The translations under genes and the position numbers were made by a program. From NCBI RefSeq assembly GCF_000350225.1, contig NW_005179254.1, positions 13,531-71,190 on the forward strand: 57,660 bases of DNA, written 5' to 3'. Shown in pieces: positions 10,806-19,944 of this stretch (position 1 is the first letter of the stretch; each line of letters opens with the position of its first letter). The DNA is from Chondrus crispus. Taxonomy: Eukaryota; Rhodophyta; Florideophyceae; Gigartinales; Gigartinaceae. The notes beneath the pieces are model-generated. The model did not search any database. It was given only the letters and a program-made list of their open reading frames with translations, and was not told the origin of the DNA.

Positions 10806-12104
10806 TCAGTAGTTCATTGGCCACAAACCGCAAGCGACGAATGATTTTCTTGCGTCCTCGGCTTTTCTTGCGTCCTCGGCTGTGAGAGATTGGAATCCAG
10901 CAACGGCCAGCTTTATCTTGTAAGCTGTGTTTGCCCAATATAAGTGCTGCATAGAAAGCAATTCGTCCCAAGTGCTTCGAACGGTCTTTTGAAAACCCTT
11001 ATTAACAAATTTGTCACAAGGCTGCAAAATGTGGGTAGTGTTTGCAGGAAGCCTTACGACTACGATGTTCATATTTTGACATGCCTCGAGCCACTCCAAA
11101 CCATTTCTAGAACTGTGACCGTCAACGAGGAGAAGAATGGACTTCCCCATTTCAATATTTTTTCGAGCATGTGCATTGGTATGCTCGACTACTTTCACAA
11201 TAATTTCACGGTTTATCGAGCCGCATTTTGTGACGTGCAGGGCGGCATCAGAGGGGAACCATCCCTCCTCACACAACCAGTGGGGGACTCCTTGCTTGTC
11301 AGAGAAGTCCGTCTTATCCAAAGACTTTTTCCATGCTTTCACCAGTCGTTTTCCGGATGCTATCAAAAATAGGGGAGCAATATTCCCACAAGCAGCAACG
11401 GCAATCCCGGCTGTTACGTGCTTCCCAGGGTCCCTAATACTCCTCCGTGCTCCTCCGTGGTGAGTATCGGAAGATGCATAACACCTCACTTTGCGCCCAT
11501 ATTCCCCTGAGACGGCCGTTTTGTCCTAGTTCCAGATGCGTCTAGGGTCTAAAAAAAGAGTCCTCTTGCTCAACTTTTTTCAGTTCACGCTCCAACGTGG
11601 CGAATTGATCATGGTTCTGGGCAGACAAACGAGCTGTCGACACATTCTCAGCTACGCGATAGGCCAAGGACCTATTACGAGCTCGAAAAGCTCGTACTGT
11701 GTCGGCAGCTGGCAGTCCTGTGGCATAAGTGGGGGTCCGATCACCGGAAATACGACCATGCACGGCGGTTATGGTATCATTGTCTACTGGGAACCCTTGA
11801 TCGGCAGCCTGTACAGTACGATTCACGATCATGTTTTCTTCAAAAGAAGAAAGTATTGGTTTGCGACCCGGATGATGGTCCTCTGGATTTAGGAGCTTTC
11901 TAGCTCGGGCTTGTTGGAGGAATCATTGGCATTTTTTATCCTCGTCGCTGTGGTTCTTGAAACACCAGTCTTTCTGGAGGCCTTGAGAGCGGAATCGCCC
12001 TCCTTAATGTACGAGAGGAGGCATTCCCTTCGCATGCGCTCGGCTTTTCTCCGCGAGATTCTCTTCTTGTAAGCTTGAGTTTGCGCGCGCATAGATGGCG
12101 GCAT
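10806..12104 (-). pseudogene. pogo/Tigger-like transposase, broken by frameshifts and a stop
   Basis: The pieces in order on the minus strand are as follows. An N-terminal helix-turn-helix (SALKASRKTGVSRTTATRIKN) starts at ATG 12104. A CENP-B/Tc5-type DNA-binding stretch (GLPAADTVRAFRARNRSLAY) lies in another frame at 11542-11832. The DDD catalytic core follows in a third frame: RIWN, a TAG at 11526-11528, DKTAVSGEYG, then LLLVDGHSSRNG and LPANTTHILQPCD. A run of seven A (T on the coding strand) at 11551-11557 marks a likely one-base indel. An 18-base in-frame tandem duplication gives AEDARK twice near the end of this frame. A further open frame at 10162-10850 may be the C-terminal tail in a shifted frame. 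The copy cannot make active transposase. Confidence 0.8.
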
Positions 12105-12260
12105 ATTATGTTTCAGGCGCAATTGGCCAGCTAGGGATCGAGGAAGAGGTCCCAGCTGAGGCTGGGAAAAGTAGAAAGGATTCAGGGGGAGGATGGACGG
12201 AATGGGGATAAGCGATAGGCCTAGCGTTGGAATTTTGGGGGTACCCAAATTGCCCCATTA

Positions 12261-12284
12261 CCCAAATTATGCCGATGAGAAGGG
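12261..12284 (-). repeat. Right terminal inverted repeat of the pogo-like element
   Basis: This is the reverse complement of the left end with two mismatches in the outer four bases. It is followed by TA at 12285-12286. Confidence 0.85.
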
Positions 12285-12286
12285 TA

Positions 12287-13468
12287 CTGTATGATCTTGA
12301 TTTCTGTGATGTTAACTGAGTTTAATGCTAGTTTACATGAAGTAGCGCCTACCCCGCTGTGCACAGTGGCAGATGATGGAATGGACAGTGCTAGCTCTCT
12401 AAGAGCTGAAACGCCTTCTATCGTATGGCTCGCTCCGCCCTCCGCGTGGACACGATGAAGCAGCCTTGCTGTTTACATGCATCCCATCTCCTCTCGAGGA
12501 TAACCCATTGCGCCTATTATATCAGGCGGAAACGTGTCGATTGTTGCTTCCCCGTATCTTAGCCTGCTCTGCCGATGTCGCATGTGATGATGTGATGTGA
12601 GTCATATCGGAAAGGAGCACTGTATGTACTGTACTGCTGTACAGTCTGAATGTGTAAAGATTTTATGCGGAAACAAGAGAGTCGTAAGTGTATGAGCTCT
12701 TTGATCAGAGTTGGGAGTCACATCGGGGTGCCACAGCAGCATCTGCACACCATCGGGCCGCATCCGGGGGGGAAGGGCGGGCGGCCTGCGCCGCAAGGAA
12801 GGGCCAAGCGGGGCCAAGCTGCGGGGCGTCGACATGCGTCATTCTGTTGCGCTCGCGCTCGCGCCGTTTACAGTGTGCCTCGCCTCCAAGCTGCGCTCCC
12901 GTCCGGCACCGCAGCGGGAGGGCGGTCGCAGTGTGCAAGCTGTGCGGCGAGCGCGCACGCGACAGGTCACGTGGCGAACAAGGCACGGCACCCAAGCGGG
13001 CGATGGGCGCCCGGCACGGCGCCCGCGAAGCGAAAGCCGTCGCGGCGCGGCCGCCCCCGCATCCGCGCCCCCGAGAGATCCGCGCCCTTACAGCGCGGCG
13101 CGTCCCGGCGGCTGGCGCCCGCGCCCGCTCGGCCCGCGCCTTGCAATTGCACACCCCCGCGTCGCCTGTCGCCCGCAACCCGCAACCCCCCCGCCTTTCG
13201 CTTCCGTTACCGCCCTCCCGTTGCTGATAATTTGCACTTCGAGAAAATACGTCAAAACATGAAGGGGGCTGGCTCTCACAATACCCAATCTGCACCCTCC
13301 CTCCCCCAGACCTCCCCCCCTAATTCCAATTCCTGTTTTACTTCCTTCCCTACCACCACTGTCTTCCTCCCTCTATATACGCACAACCCACCGCCGCTAC
13401 ACCCTCCCTTCCCCTCTTCCCCCTCCTCCTCCACCCGTCAAGTCGTCAGCAGACCCAGAAGACGCACC
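12287..13468. other. Non-coding stretch upstream of the cyclin gene
   Basis: Bases 12287-12740 are AT-balanced and featureless apart from TACTGTAC-like words near 12620. Bases 12740-13200 form a very CpG-rich block. Bases 13280-13460 are pyrimidine-rich. The reading frame that runs through it is compositional and not protein-like. Confidence 0.6.
13371..13380 (+). promoter_or_regulatory. TATA-like box of the cyclin gene
   Basis: CTCTATATAC lies in a C/T-rich stretch about 90 bases upstream of the cyclin ATG at 13469. The spacing suits a start site near 13400. This rests on sequence appearance only. Confidence 0.35.
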
Positions 13469-14110
13469 ATGACCTCCCAAGCTACTCTGCCGTTTCCACT
13501 GCTGCCGCCCGCCCTCCGTCCCCCTTCTCCTCTGTCCCTTGCCTCCACAGCACCTCCCCCCCTCCCCCCTCAGTACCTGTCCTCGCCCCCTTCTTCGCTC
13601 TCCCTCGACTCTCTCCCCGAATTGCGCATTGCTGACACTCTCGCGTACGTGCTCTCAGAACTGTGCCGCTCGCGGCGCTCCAAATCGGACGTATTCCCTC
13701 ATCCCTTCCAGCCTGCAGCTCTCTTCTTCTCCCCAACTCGGCAGCGAACCTTTTCACTGTCGTATTACTGTCGCAGGCTTTTGTGTCTGAACGCCTGTTC
13801 AAAAAGCTGCCTGGCTGTTGCCGCTATCTACCTCATGCGCATCGGCGAGCGACTTCCCATTTTGCAGATCAATGACTTTAATGTACACCGCCTTGTTTGC
13901 ACCGCTGTCATGCTTGCCGCAAAATGGCTAGACGATGTCAGCTTTTCTAATGCTCACTACGCTTGGGTGGCTGGTGTACACACACCCATGGAGATGTCTC
14001 GGTTGGAGCAATACTTTTTGATGGCCATCGACTATCGCATGTATGTGTCCAAGGAGTGCTTTGAGCAAGTGCAACAGCAGTTTATTCATATCAGTCTTTC
14101 GCTGTCGTGA
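13469..14110 (+). CDS. PHO80/U-type cyclin (213 aa)
   Basis: This is a short single-fold cyclin of the PHO80/P-U type, which binds a cyclin-dependent kinase and in yeast links phosphate or nutrient status to the kinase. A Pro/Leu/Ser-rich leader of about 45 residues precedes the cyclin box. In the box I see RTFSLSYYCRRLL, then CSKSCLAVAAIYLMRIGERLP, NDFNVHRLVCTAVMLAAKWLDD and MSRLEQYFLMAIDYRMYVSKECF, which follow the family consensus closely (HRL and AAKxLDD are its signature). The ATG at 13469 follows GACGCACC. The frame is open for 820 bases upstream but that part is low-complexity and CpG-rich, so I reject a longer protein. No intron is needed: the box reads through without a break. Confidence 0.85.
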   Translation: MTSQATLPFPLLPPALRPPSPLSLASTAPPPLPPQYLSSPPSSLSLDSLPELRIADTLAYVLSELCRSRRSKSDVFPHPFQPAALFFSPTRQRTFSLSYYCRRLLCLNACSKSCLAVAAIYLMRIGERLPILQINDFNVHRLVCTAVMLAAKWLDDVSFSNAHYAWVAGVHTPMEMSRLEQYFLMAIDYRMYVSKECFEQVQQQFIHISLSLS

Positions 14111-15438
14111 CTTAATTCGCGCTCTTATCGTCATTTGATTGTCCAGTTTCCATTCGGGAAACCAACAACTGTCCTTTACTCAACGTGTTGTGGCTTTTGA
14201 CTTTGATTTGTGTGGCTTCATGTATGTGCCTGTTTTTTTTTGAGGGGTAGGAGCAAAGAGCTTGTGCGGACAAAGCTTGCCGAATCTTGCTTTGCGTCGT
14301 CTTCTTGGCGCTTGGGAGGGAATGTACATTAGAAAGGAGGATTTTCAAGCGCTTTTATCAGATCAGCATACACTATGTTGCCAAGTTCTTCGGGCCATAG
14401 GTCTAATTCTCCAACTAAAGAGAGCATCTACGACAAAGGCAACCTTCAAGCCACCTAGACTACAGTATTGCTGGAGCCATTTTTCCCTTCCCAACACCAG
14501 CGTTGACATTCTCTGCAAGCCCAAAACAAAGCTCCGTCGCACCGAGCCCGTCCGTGCCCATTCGTAATTTGGCCAAGTCGCATCCTACAGTCTCCAGTGT
14601 CGGTGACATCTGAAGGTAAACGGGCTGCAAAAAATCTGCTGCGCCAGATCCCCACGTTCTCACTCTATTGGTCGGGCAAAATTCGCATAGCTGTCATCCC
14701 ACCTCAGCCATTGGCTGATTTTTCTCACGCGATAGCCTGACGCCGGGCCAAGGGCCATAGGGCCTCGCCCCGGGCCGCGGGTCCAGCGGGCGCGGGACGT
14801 GGCGCGCGCCAGGGCCCAGCTTATTTGTTGGCTGCGGGTGCAGGGGGCCCACGGCCTTTGGCGCTGAATTTATCGCGCGCCGGCATTGACGGGCCGCGTG
14901 TCCAAGCACATCCGACGTGAGCCGATGCTCTCGCCGGATACTGAGATGCGCAGTCCGGCCCGCACGGCCCGTTGCGTCGCCGGGAGCCCCCTGCAATTTT
15001 CTCTCGCTTTGAACTCCGCCCTGCCACGGGCCATGCCGCGCCCTCACTTTAGCGGACCCAAGCGCACCCCAACCATTCTGCACACGAGCCGACGCTGCGC
15101 AATGCCCAAGAATCTATGTGCAGGAGCGCAGAAGCGCCCCGAAACGAAAGCCCTCGCGAGCGAAAGCCCTCGCGAGGCGATGCGCAAGCGAGGGACGTGC
15201 CAAGCGGCCGCAATGCCCGCGCCCCCTTGGCGACGCGCCGTGTATGCGGCTGCGTAGGTAGCCGGGGGATACCGGTGTACTTACAGCAAATGCATCATAT
15301 CGAGCTCTGGCGAAAAGCGCCAGCCAAAATTAAAAAAAGCGCGCCATTTTGTTGCAAGCGAAAGGCTCAACCACAACATCCTACTCGCCGCACCTGAGCG
15401 TCGCCCGATCGAGCTGCCGCTGCCCGTTGCGGATCCCG
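14111..15438. other. Intergenic, no gene seen
   Basis: The 3' flank of the cyclin gene is AT-balanced to about 14690. Bases 14700-15260 are strongly CpG-rich, with a near-repeat of CGAAAGCCCTCGCGAG at about 15140-15175. Short open frames here look compositional. Confidence 0.5.
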
Positions 15439-17511
15439 ATGTCCACACCGGCTTCCGCAGCGCCGACGCGCGCGGCCGCCGAGTCGGCGCCGAGTGCTGT
15501 CGGAGTCCCGCCAACCTCTATGCCACGCGTGACAGTATCCGCGCCGCCACGCGCGCTGGACGATGCCGCCGCCGCCGCCGAGGCGGGGCGGAAGGGCGCA
15601 ATGGCCTTGTCCTCACCGCGGGGACCCGCAGACGCCGCGGCGCTGCAGACGGCGGCGTTGCGCCGCTCGCTGGCGCAATACCGGGAGGAGACGCGCCACC
15701 TATCCCGCGCGCTAGCCGTGTCGCACGCGCCGGCGCTAGAGGCATTGCGGGCAGAGAAGGACGATTTGGCCGCCGCGTTGAAGGTGGCCAAACTGGAGAT
15801 TAGCGTGGCCGAGAGACATGTGGACGTTGAGAGGGGGAAATTCGCGGAGATGGATGCCCAGTTTAAGGCGAAGGTGGGCGAGCTTGTGGAGAGGATGAAG
15901 AGGGCCTTGCAAGTGCAAAAGGGCGAGATTGAAAGGGTACTGAGGAAGGAGAGGGGGGAAAAGGATAAAGTGTTGAAGGAAGAGCAGGCGAAGCGCGTTG
16001 CGTTGGAAACGAGGGTCGACGAACTAAAGATGGAGGTCATGAGGATGAGGGAGAGCATCGGCGCCGAAGTTGAGAAGAGGGAAATGGACGCAAAGAATGG
16101 GAAAAATGTCCTGGAAAAGAGGGACAAAGAATTGAAGGAAGTGAAGAGAGAGAAAGAGGAGCTGATGAAGGAGTTGAAGGACTTCAGGATCCAGATGCAA
16201 AGGAACGTGCTAGATGCTAAGGCCGAAGCGAAGCTCGCGATCAAGGTGAACGACGAGCTCCTAGTTAAGCTGAAGAAGGAGACTCGCGAAGCGCGCGAAG
16301 AGGCTGCCAAGGCCGTCGAGGAGAGAAACGAGGAGCTACGAAGGAGAACAAGGGAAAATGCAAACCGCAAGAGTGTTACCAGAAGAGGCACTACACTTGA
16401 TGCAGCATTGGTCAAACGACAACAAACACACATCCAAGATTTGGAAGCCCAGCTCGCAAAGCTCGAGGAAAGCAAATTGGCGGAGTCGCAAAAGAGGGAA
16501 AGTCTACAAGCGAAGGCAGATGACCTCCAAACGCAGGTCGTCCGTCTACAGGAGGTGCACAGCGCCGATTATACCCTTCCGCCCATTTCACTTCATCGTA
16601 GCACTATGTCCACACTGCTCAGCCCCGCCCCGCTCGCGGGCGACAGCCCTGCACCTCCAGGAAGACGGAGCAAGACAGGTACACCATCTATGCGTGCCGC
16701 GGATGTCACACCTTCTATGGAAAGAGGGGCCGGTGATACCACGTCCGAGTCCAGAAGCCGCTTCACCGATTCTCTGCCTTTCCGACTAGAGGATGACGAT
16801 GACGATGAGGTCGAAGATGCTCTTCAGGACAGTCCGTTGTGTGAATCAGAGGAGCAGGACGATGAACAAGATGCCCCGGTTTCTGCACCGAAGCGGAGAA
16901 GAAAGAGCAAGGCAGCAAGGGCAAAGTCTTCTATGCCTACAAAAAGAGGGCGACGGAAAACGACGACGGCACCTAAGCCGCGCTCAACGGTCCGCCGGAA
17001 ACGCCACACAATAGAGGTGGAGGAATACGCAGAGAGCGGAACAGAAACCGGGGACATTAGTCCTAAAAACGTCGCACAACACGTGGATGATGATAGTACC
17101 CATCCGTCTCAAAAGCGCATCGTCCGAAAAGGACGCCCAAAGGCCAAGCGCCAGAAGGTGGCACCGGAGCCTACGCCTGAACCACAGACCCAGTCAGCGT
17201 CACCGGCGACGGTTGTACAGCGTCGTGCAGGTGGGCGGGCGCTCCGAAGCCGGCGACCAGTATCCTATGACTACGACAAGAACGACCGAGACATCGTCGG
17301 CAAGATGCCAGGATATGTCGTTGACCACGGCGCTCTTCGACCAAAGCGTGTTTCAAATCCACGGCATAGCATTGCAAAGTCGCTCGACTTCGACCTGGCG
17401 GCTGACACATCCGGGGCGATTTTAGCGGCGAACATTATCCGGCAATCAGCGCAAAAGCGACGCGCCAAGCAAGTGCAGAAAAAATCGGGGCGGCGTGAAC
17501 GAGGTGGATGA
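15439..17511 (+). CDS. Long coiled-coil protein with acidic patch and basic tail (690 aa)
   Basis: An Ala/Pro-rich N-terminus (about 1-60) is followed by a long charged coiled coil (about 75-375, rich in Glu/Lys heptads such as KELKEVKREKEELMKELKDF). Then come a Ser/Pro linker, an acidic run (LEDDDDDEVED, about 450) and a strongly basic C-terminus with AT-hook-like KRGRRK and RKGRPKAKR. Near the end, ALRSRRPVSYDYDKN followed by GKM resembles the shugoshin C-terminal basic box. Shugoshin protects centromeric cohesin, but its coiled coil is usually much shorter, so this is only a suggestion. A nuclear, chromatin-associated role is inferred from the basic motifs. I chose ATG 15439 (MSTPASAAPT); an in-frame ATG 30 codons upstream adds unconvincing sequence. 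Confidence 0.75.
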   Translation: MSTPASAAPTRAAAESAPSAVGVPPTSMPRVTVSAPPRALDDAAAAAEAGRKGAMALSSPRGPADAAALQTAALRRSLAQYREETRHLSRALAVSHAPALEALRAEKDDLAAALKVAKLEISVAERHVDVERGKFAEMDAQFKAKVGELVERMKRALQVQKGEIERVLRKERGEKDKVLKEEQAKRVALETRVDELKMEVMRMRESIGAEVEKREMDAKNGKNVLEKRDKELKEVKREKEELMKELKDFRIQMQRNVLDAKAEAKLAIKVNDELLVKLKKETREAREEAAKAVEERNEELRRRTRENANRKSVTRRGTTLDAALVKRQQTHIQDLEAQLAKLEESKLAESQKRESLQAKADDLQTQVVRLQEVHSADYTLPPISLHRSTMSTLLSPAPLAGDSPAPPGRRSKTGTPSMRAADVTPSMERGAGDTTSESRSRFTDSLPFRLEDDDDDEVEDALQDSPLCESEEQDDEQDAPVSAPKRRRKSKAARAKSSMPTKRGRRKTTTAPKPRSTVRRKRHTIEVEEYAESGTETGDISPKNVAQHVDDDSTHPSQKRIVRKGRPKAKRQKVAPEPTPEPQTQSASPATVVQRRAGGRALRSRRPVSYDYDKNDRDIVGKMPGYVVDHGALRPKRVSNPRHSIAKSLDFDLAADTSGAILAANIIRQSAQKRRAKQVQKKSGRRERGG

Positions 17512-17613
17512 CTTTGTTTATCAGATGTCTCCCGGTAAGTATGTACATATGCAAGAATAAATGGGTAGGGCGCCATGTCATGGGGAGCAGGGTCCGGGAG
17601 GACCCGGCAATTG

Positions 17614-18582
17614 TCACCGGGAAGCGGTTATGCGCTGGTAAGCGCCGGGATTTGGTCGCGGTGCTCTTCCGTTTCTGGAGGCAGCTTCGAAAAACTGTTT
17701 AAACGTCCAATAGGCGAGGCCGCCTCCAAGCACAACGATACCGGCAAGCTGGCCTACCCAGAAAGCGCGTACATCGGGCGGCTCCTCACCCGGTGTGATG
17801 GTGATGTCATTGGATTCAGGATTGGAATAATCGAGGTGCCAGTAGGGAATGAGAATTTTGTCGTCCGGTAAACAGCAACCGACATCGCCATCAAGGCAAG
17901 TACTGGGGCAATTAGTGGTGAAGAAGCCCTTCTTTTCAAGGCAAACTTGGACAGCATCGAGATAGACACCTTTATCCCTGCGGGAACAGCGAAGCGCTAC
18001 ATCGAAGCCGCCGGTTGCCTCTGCAAGGGCTTTGCGAACGATGTCATAGCGATGGGTCTTTTCCGTAGATGCGGCCACGCCGTGGGCATTGAGAGCGCGA
18101 ACAAAAGCATAGCGCCTTGCAAGCTGAAGCGTTTTTCGGAAATACGCTCGCTGTGCTAGGCCTGAGCAACTGCCGTGGCGGAGCCAGGCTGAGCGCCATT
18201 GGGAAGCGTCATTGTCTGCGGAGGTGAAATCCGGCCAGAAGCGACGTAAGGCGGGCGTGAGATCGATAATTGAGTTCAAGGAGAAGGAGGTGGAACAGCA
18301 CGATGGGGAAGAATCGAGCTTGTCAGCTGTTGGCCACAGACCGCGAATGGTGAAAGTTGTGGGGGGATTGAGACAGGCGGTGGGTTTCTCTTCGTCGGAA
18401 AGACAGACAGAGAAGGGCCATTGCATGGAGAGGACATAGAGGGAAAACTGAGGGAAACGGGTGGAGGAGGTGGAATTGGTGGAATTGCATACGGGGGGCG
18501 GGGAACGGGAGGATGGGGAAATGGAAGCGGGGATTGGGGGGAGAAAGGAGAAGAGGAGAAGGAGGAGGGCGAGGCCCGGCAT
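17614..18582 (-). CDS. RNase T2-like membrane protein with altered active site (322 aa)
   Basis: The fold is that of secreted or vacuolar T2 ribonucleases: a signal peptide (MPGLALLLLLFSFLPP), a first conserved segment FTIRGLWPT, a second one WRSAWLRHGSC, and many cysteines. In active T2 enzymes the first segment is TIHGLWP and the second HEWxKHG. Here the first His is Arg (residue 80), and the His-Glu pair of the second is Ser-Ala (131-132); only His136 remains. Catalysis by the usual acid-base mechanism is therefore unlikely. A C-terminal hydrophobic helix (FWVGQLAGIVVLGGGLAYWTF) followed by basic residues predicts a type I membrane anchor, unusual for the family. The ATG at 18582 gives the signal peptide; the longer open frame upstream is low-complexity. 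It shares orientation with the zinc-finger gene 220 bp upstream. Confidence 0.8.
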   Translation of the reverse strand: MPGLALLLLLFSFLPPIPASISPSSRSPPPVCNSTNSTSSTRFPQFSLYVLSMQWPFSVCLSDEEKPTACLNPPTTFTIRGLWPTADKLDSSPSCCSTSFSLNSIIDLTPALRRFWPDFTSADNDASQWRSAWLRHGSCSGLAQRAYFRKTLQLARRYAFVRALNAHGVAASTEKTHRYDIVRKALAEATGGFDVALRCSRRDKGVYLDAVQVCLEKKGFFTTNCPSTCLDGDVGCCLPDDKILIPYWHLDYSNPESNDITITPGEEPPDVRAFWVGQLAGIVVLGGGLAYWTFKQFFEAASRNGRAPRPNPGAYQRITASR

Positions 18583-18801
18583 TAGGGAACCGAGGTAGAG
18601 AGGCGGCTGGACCTCGCCCGACAGAGACGGCGGAGGGGGGAGCGGAGGGGGGAGCGGAGGGGGAGGGGCGTGAAGTTTTAGGAGGAGGATGCGAGCCAAA
18701 GGGGAGTAGGAAAGCAAGTTAGGGGAGGGAGGGGATGTGGTGGCGGGAAGCGCCTCTGGGCTTACAGAACAGAACGTAGACACGTCAACGATCAGCAACG
18801 T

Positions 18802-19944
18802 CTATTTTCTCCCTAAAAAGTCATCAAGAATCCCGCCGCCTCCCACTAGGATCCCGATCCCCTCCAAACTCAACTGCGACGAGCAGTCTTCTCCTTCGTC
18901 CGCAAACATCCCAAACCCTTCCAGATCCTCCAGCTCCACCACGCTCCCGGACTGGTTGCAGGACCCCGCCGTTGTACTTGCAGTTGCCACCTGGCCCTTT
19001 TCCCCACTTTCCGCTTGCACCACCACCGCCTTACCAGCATCTCCCTTTTTCCGTCCCTTTCCCCGCCCTCTCCTGCTCGCACTCCTACCTTCCACGGCAC
19101 CGCCGTCCGTCTTCTTTGCGTTTCCTCTTCCTCGTCCCCGCGTCGTCCCTTGCCGTAACGCCGCGCTTTGAATCGACGTGTCTCCAGGCTCCCCGGGTAG
19201 CGTGTCTCCGCGTTTGTTTCGGTGCCAGTTCATATGCGACACAATTGAGCTCTTCCATCTAAACTGCTTCGAGCATCCCGCAAAGGGGCACGCGTATGGC
19301 GTTGCGCCCGAGTGTAGCCGCCCGTGAATCTTCAGGTTATGTGCACGCTTGAAGATCTTACCACACTCCCCGCACACGTGTTTGGGTCTCGCTGGCGGTG
19401 CGGCATCCTCCGATGCCGTGCGTCTTGGCACTTCCACTCCCTTGTCATCTTGTTCTAGTTCCTTCCACCTTGATGTAGGCTCCTCCTCCCGTTTTCTGCA
19501 GGGCCCGTTCTGTAAGGCGGGTAATCGTTGTAATGTTTCAAGCAACTCCAGCTCGGGAGTTACATGCGAAGTCGCATCCGGACTCTCTGGATAGAATATT
19601 TTTAGACGTTTACAGTCGTGTTCGTCTTCAGGGGATAAGATTGCGAGAGGTCGTTTCAGTGGTGTAGACGGGGGCGTCACAAGCAATGTCTCATCTTTGG
19701 GGCGAGCCAGTAGTAGCGCGTCGAACAGGTCAGGCTGCAGGTCCTTTGGATGTTCCTCCAAGTTGAAAATAGGGAAGCTCCCCATTGGTTGTTCCGCGCC
19801 TCCTTGCCCTTCTCGCACAAGCGACTTGTCCGGGTTGAGAGTCAGCTCACCCTCCCCGCAAAACTCGTTTGGAGGGAGCACTAGAACGCCATCGTAGTCC
19901 AGCAACGCCTCTGCCATGTCGTCCATTTCGCTCGTCGTTTCCAT
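18802..19944 (-). CDS. Two-finger C2H2 zinc-finger protein (380 aa)
   Basis: Two adjacent C2H2 fingers occupy about residues 190-241: CGECGKIFKRAHNLKIHGRLH and, after the linker SGATPYA, CPFAGCSKQFRWKSSIVSHMNWH. The pair and linker fit DNA-binding fingers, so a transcription factor is likely. The N-terminal half is acidic (EMDDMAEALLDYDG) with a TPPSTPLKRP segment that could be phosphorylated, and the region after the fingers is basic (GRGRGNAKK, RRGRGKGRKKG), probably the nuclear localisation signal. The C-terminus is acidic and hydrophobic (VVELEDLEGFGMFADEGED), resembling an activation domain. The first ATG in frame is at 19944; the open frame extends further only through non-ATG codons. 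Targets cannot be told. Confidence 0.85.
   Translation of the reverse strand: METTSEMDDMAEALLDYDGVLVLPPNEFCGEGELTLNPDKSLVREGQGGAEQPMGSFPIFNLEEHPKDLQPDLFDALLLARPKDETLLVTPPSTPLKRPLAILSPEDEHDCKRLKIFYPESPDATSHVTPELELLETLQRLPALQNGPCRKREEEPTSRWKELEQDDKGVEVPRRTASEDAAPPARPKHVCGECGKIFKRAHNLKIHGRLHSGATPYACPFAGCSKQFRWKSSIVSHMNWHRNKRGDTLPGEPGDTSIQSAALRQGTTRGRGRGNAKKTDGGAVEGRSASRRGRGKGRKKGDAGKAVVVQAESGEKGQVATASTTAGSCNQSGSVVELEDLEGFGMFADEGEDCSSQLSLEGIGILVGGGGILDDFLGRK

Larger units (their letters stand above)
10009..12284. mobile_element. pogo/Tigger-like DNA transposon, 2.3 kb, TA-flanked
   Basis: Both ends carry a 24-base inverted repeat (10009-10032 and 12261-12284) sharing TCTCATCGGCATAATTTGGG, with 22 of 24 positions matching. 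TA dinucleotides flank it at 10007-10008 and 12285-12286, the target duplication expected of the Tc1/mariner/pogo superfamily. A second inverted block (CAATTTGGGTACCCC at 10134-10148 and 12237-12251) lies inside, so each end carries the AATTTGGG word twice. The element contains a broken DDD transposase on the minus strand. It sits about 320 bp beyond the retrotransposon stop codon. Confidence 0.85.

Noticed and set aside
12650..13468. Long N-terminal extension of the cyclin frame
   Set aside because: The extension is CpG-driven low-complexity sequence; the ATG at 13469 fits the start of the protein, with a TATA-like box before it.
13691..13776. Possible intron (GTATTC...CGCAG) in the cyclin gene
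   Set aside because: Removal would shift the frame and destroy the cyclin box, whereas the unspliced frame matches the family across this part.
15381..16475. 364-codon minus-strand frame rich in Ser/Leu
   Set aside because: It is the antisense shadow of the Glu/Lys coiled coil on the plus strand.
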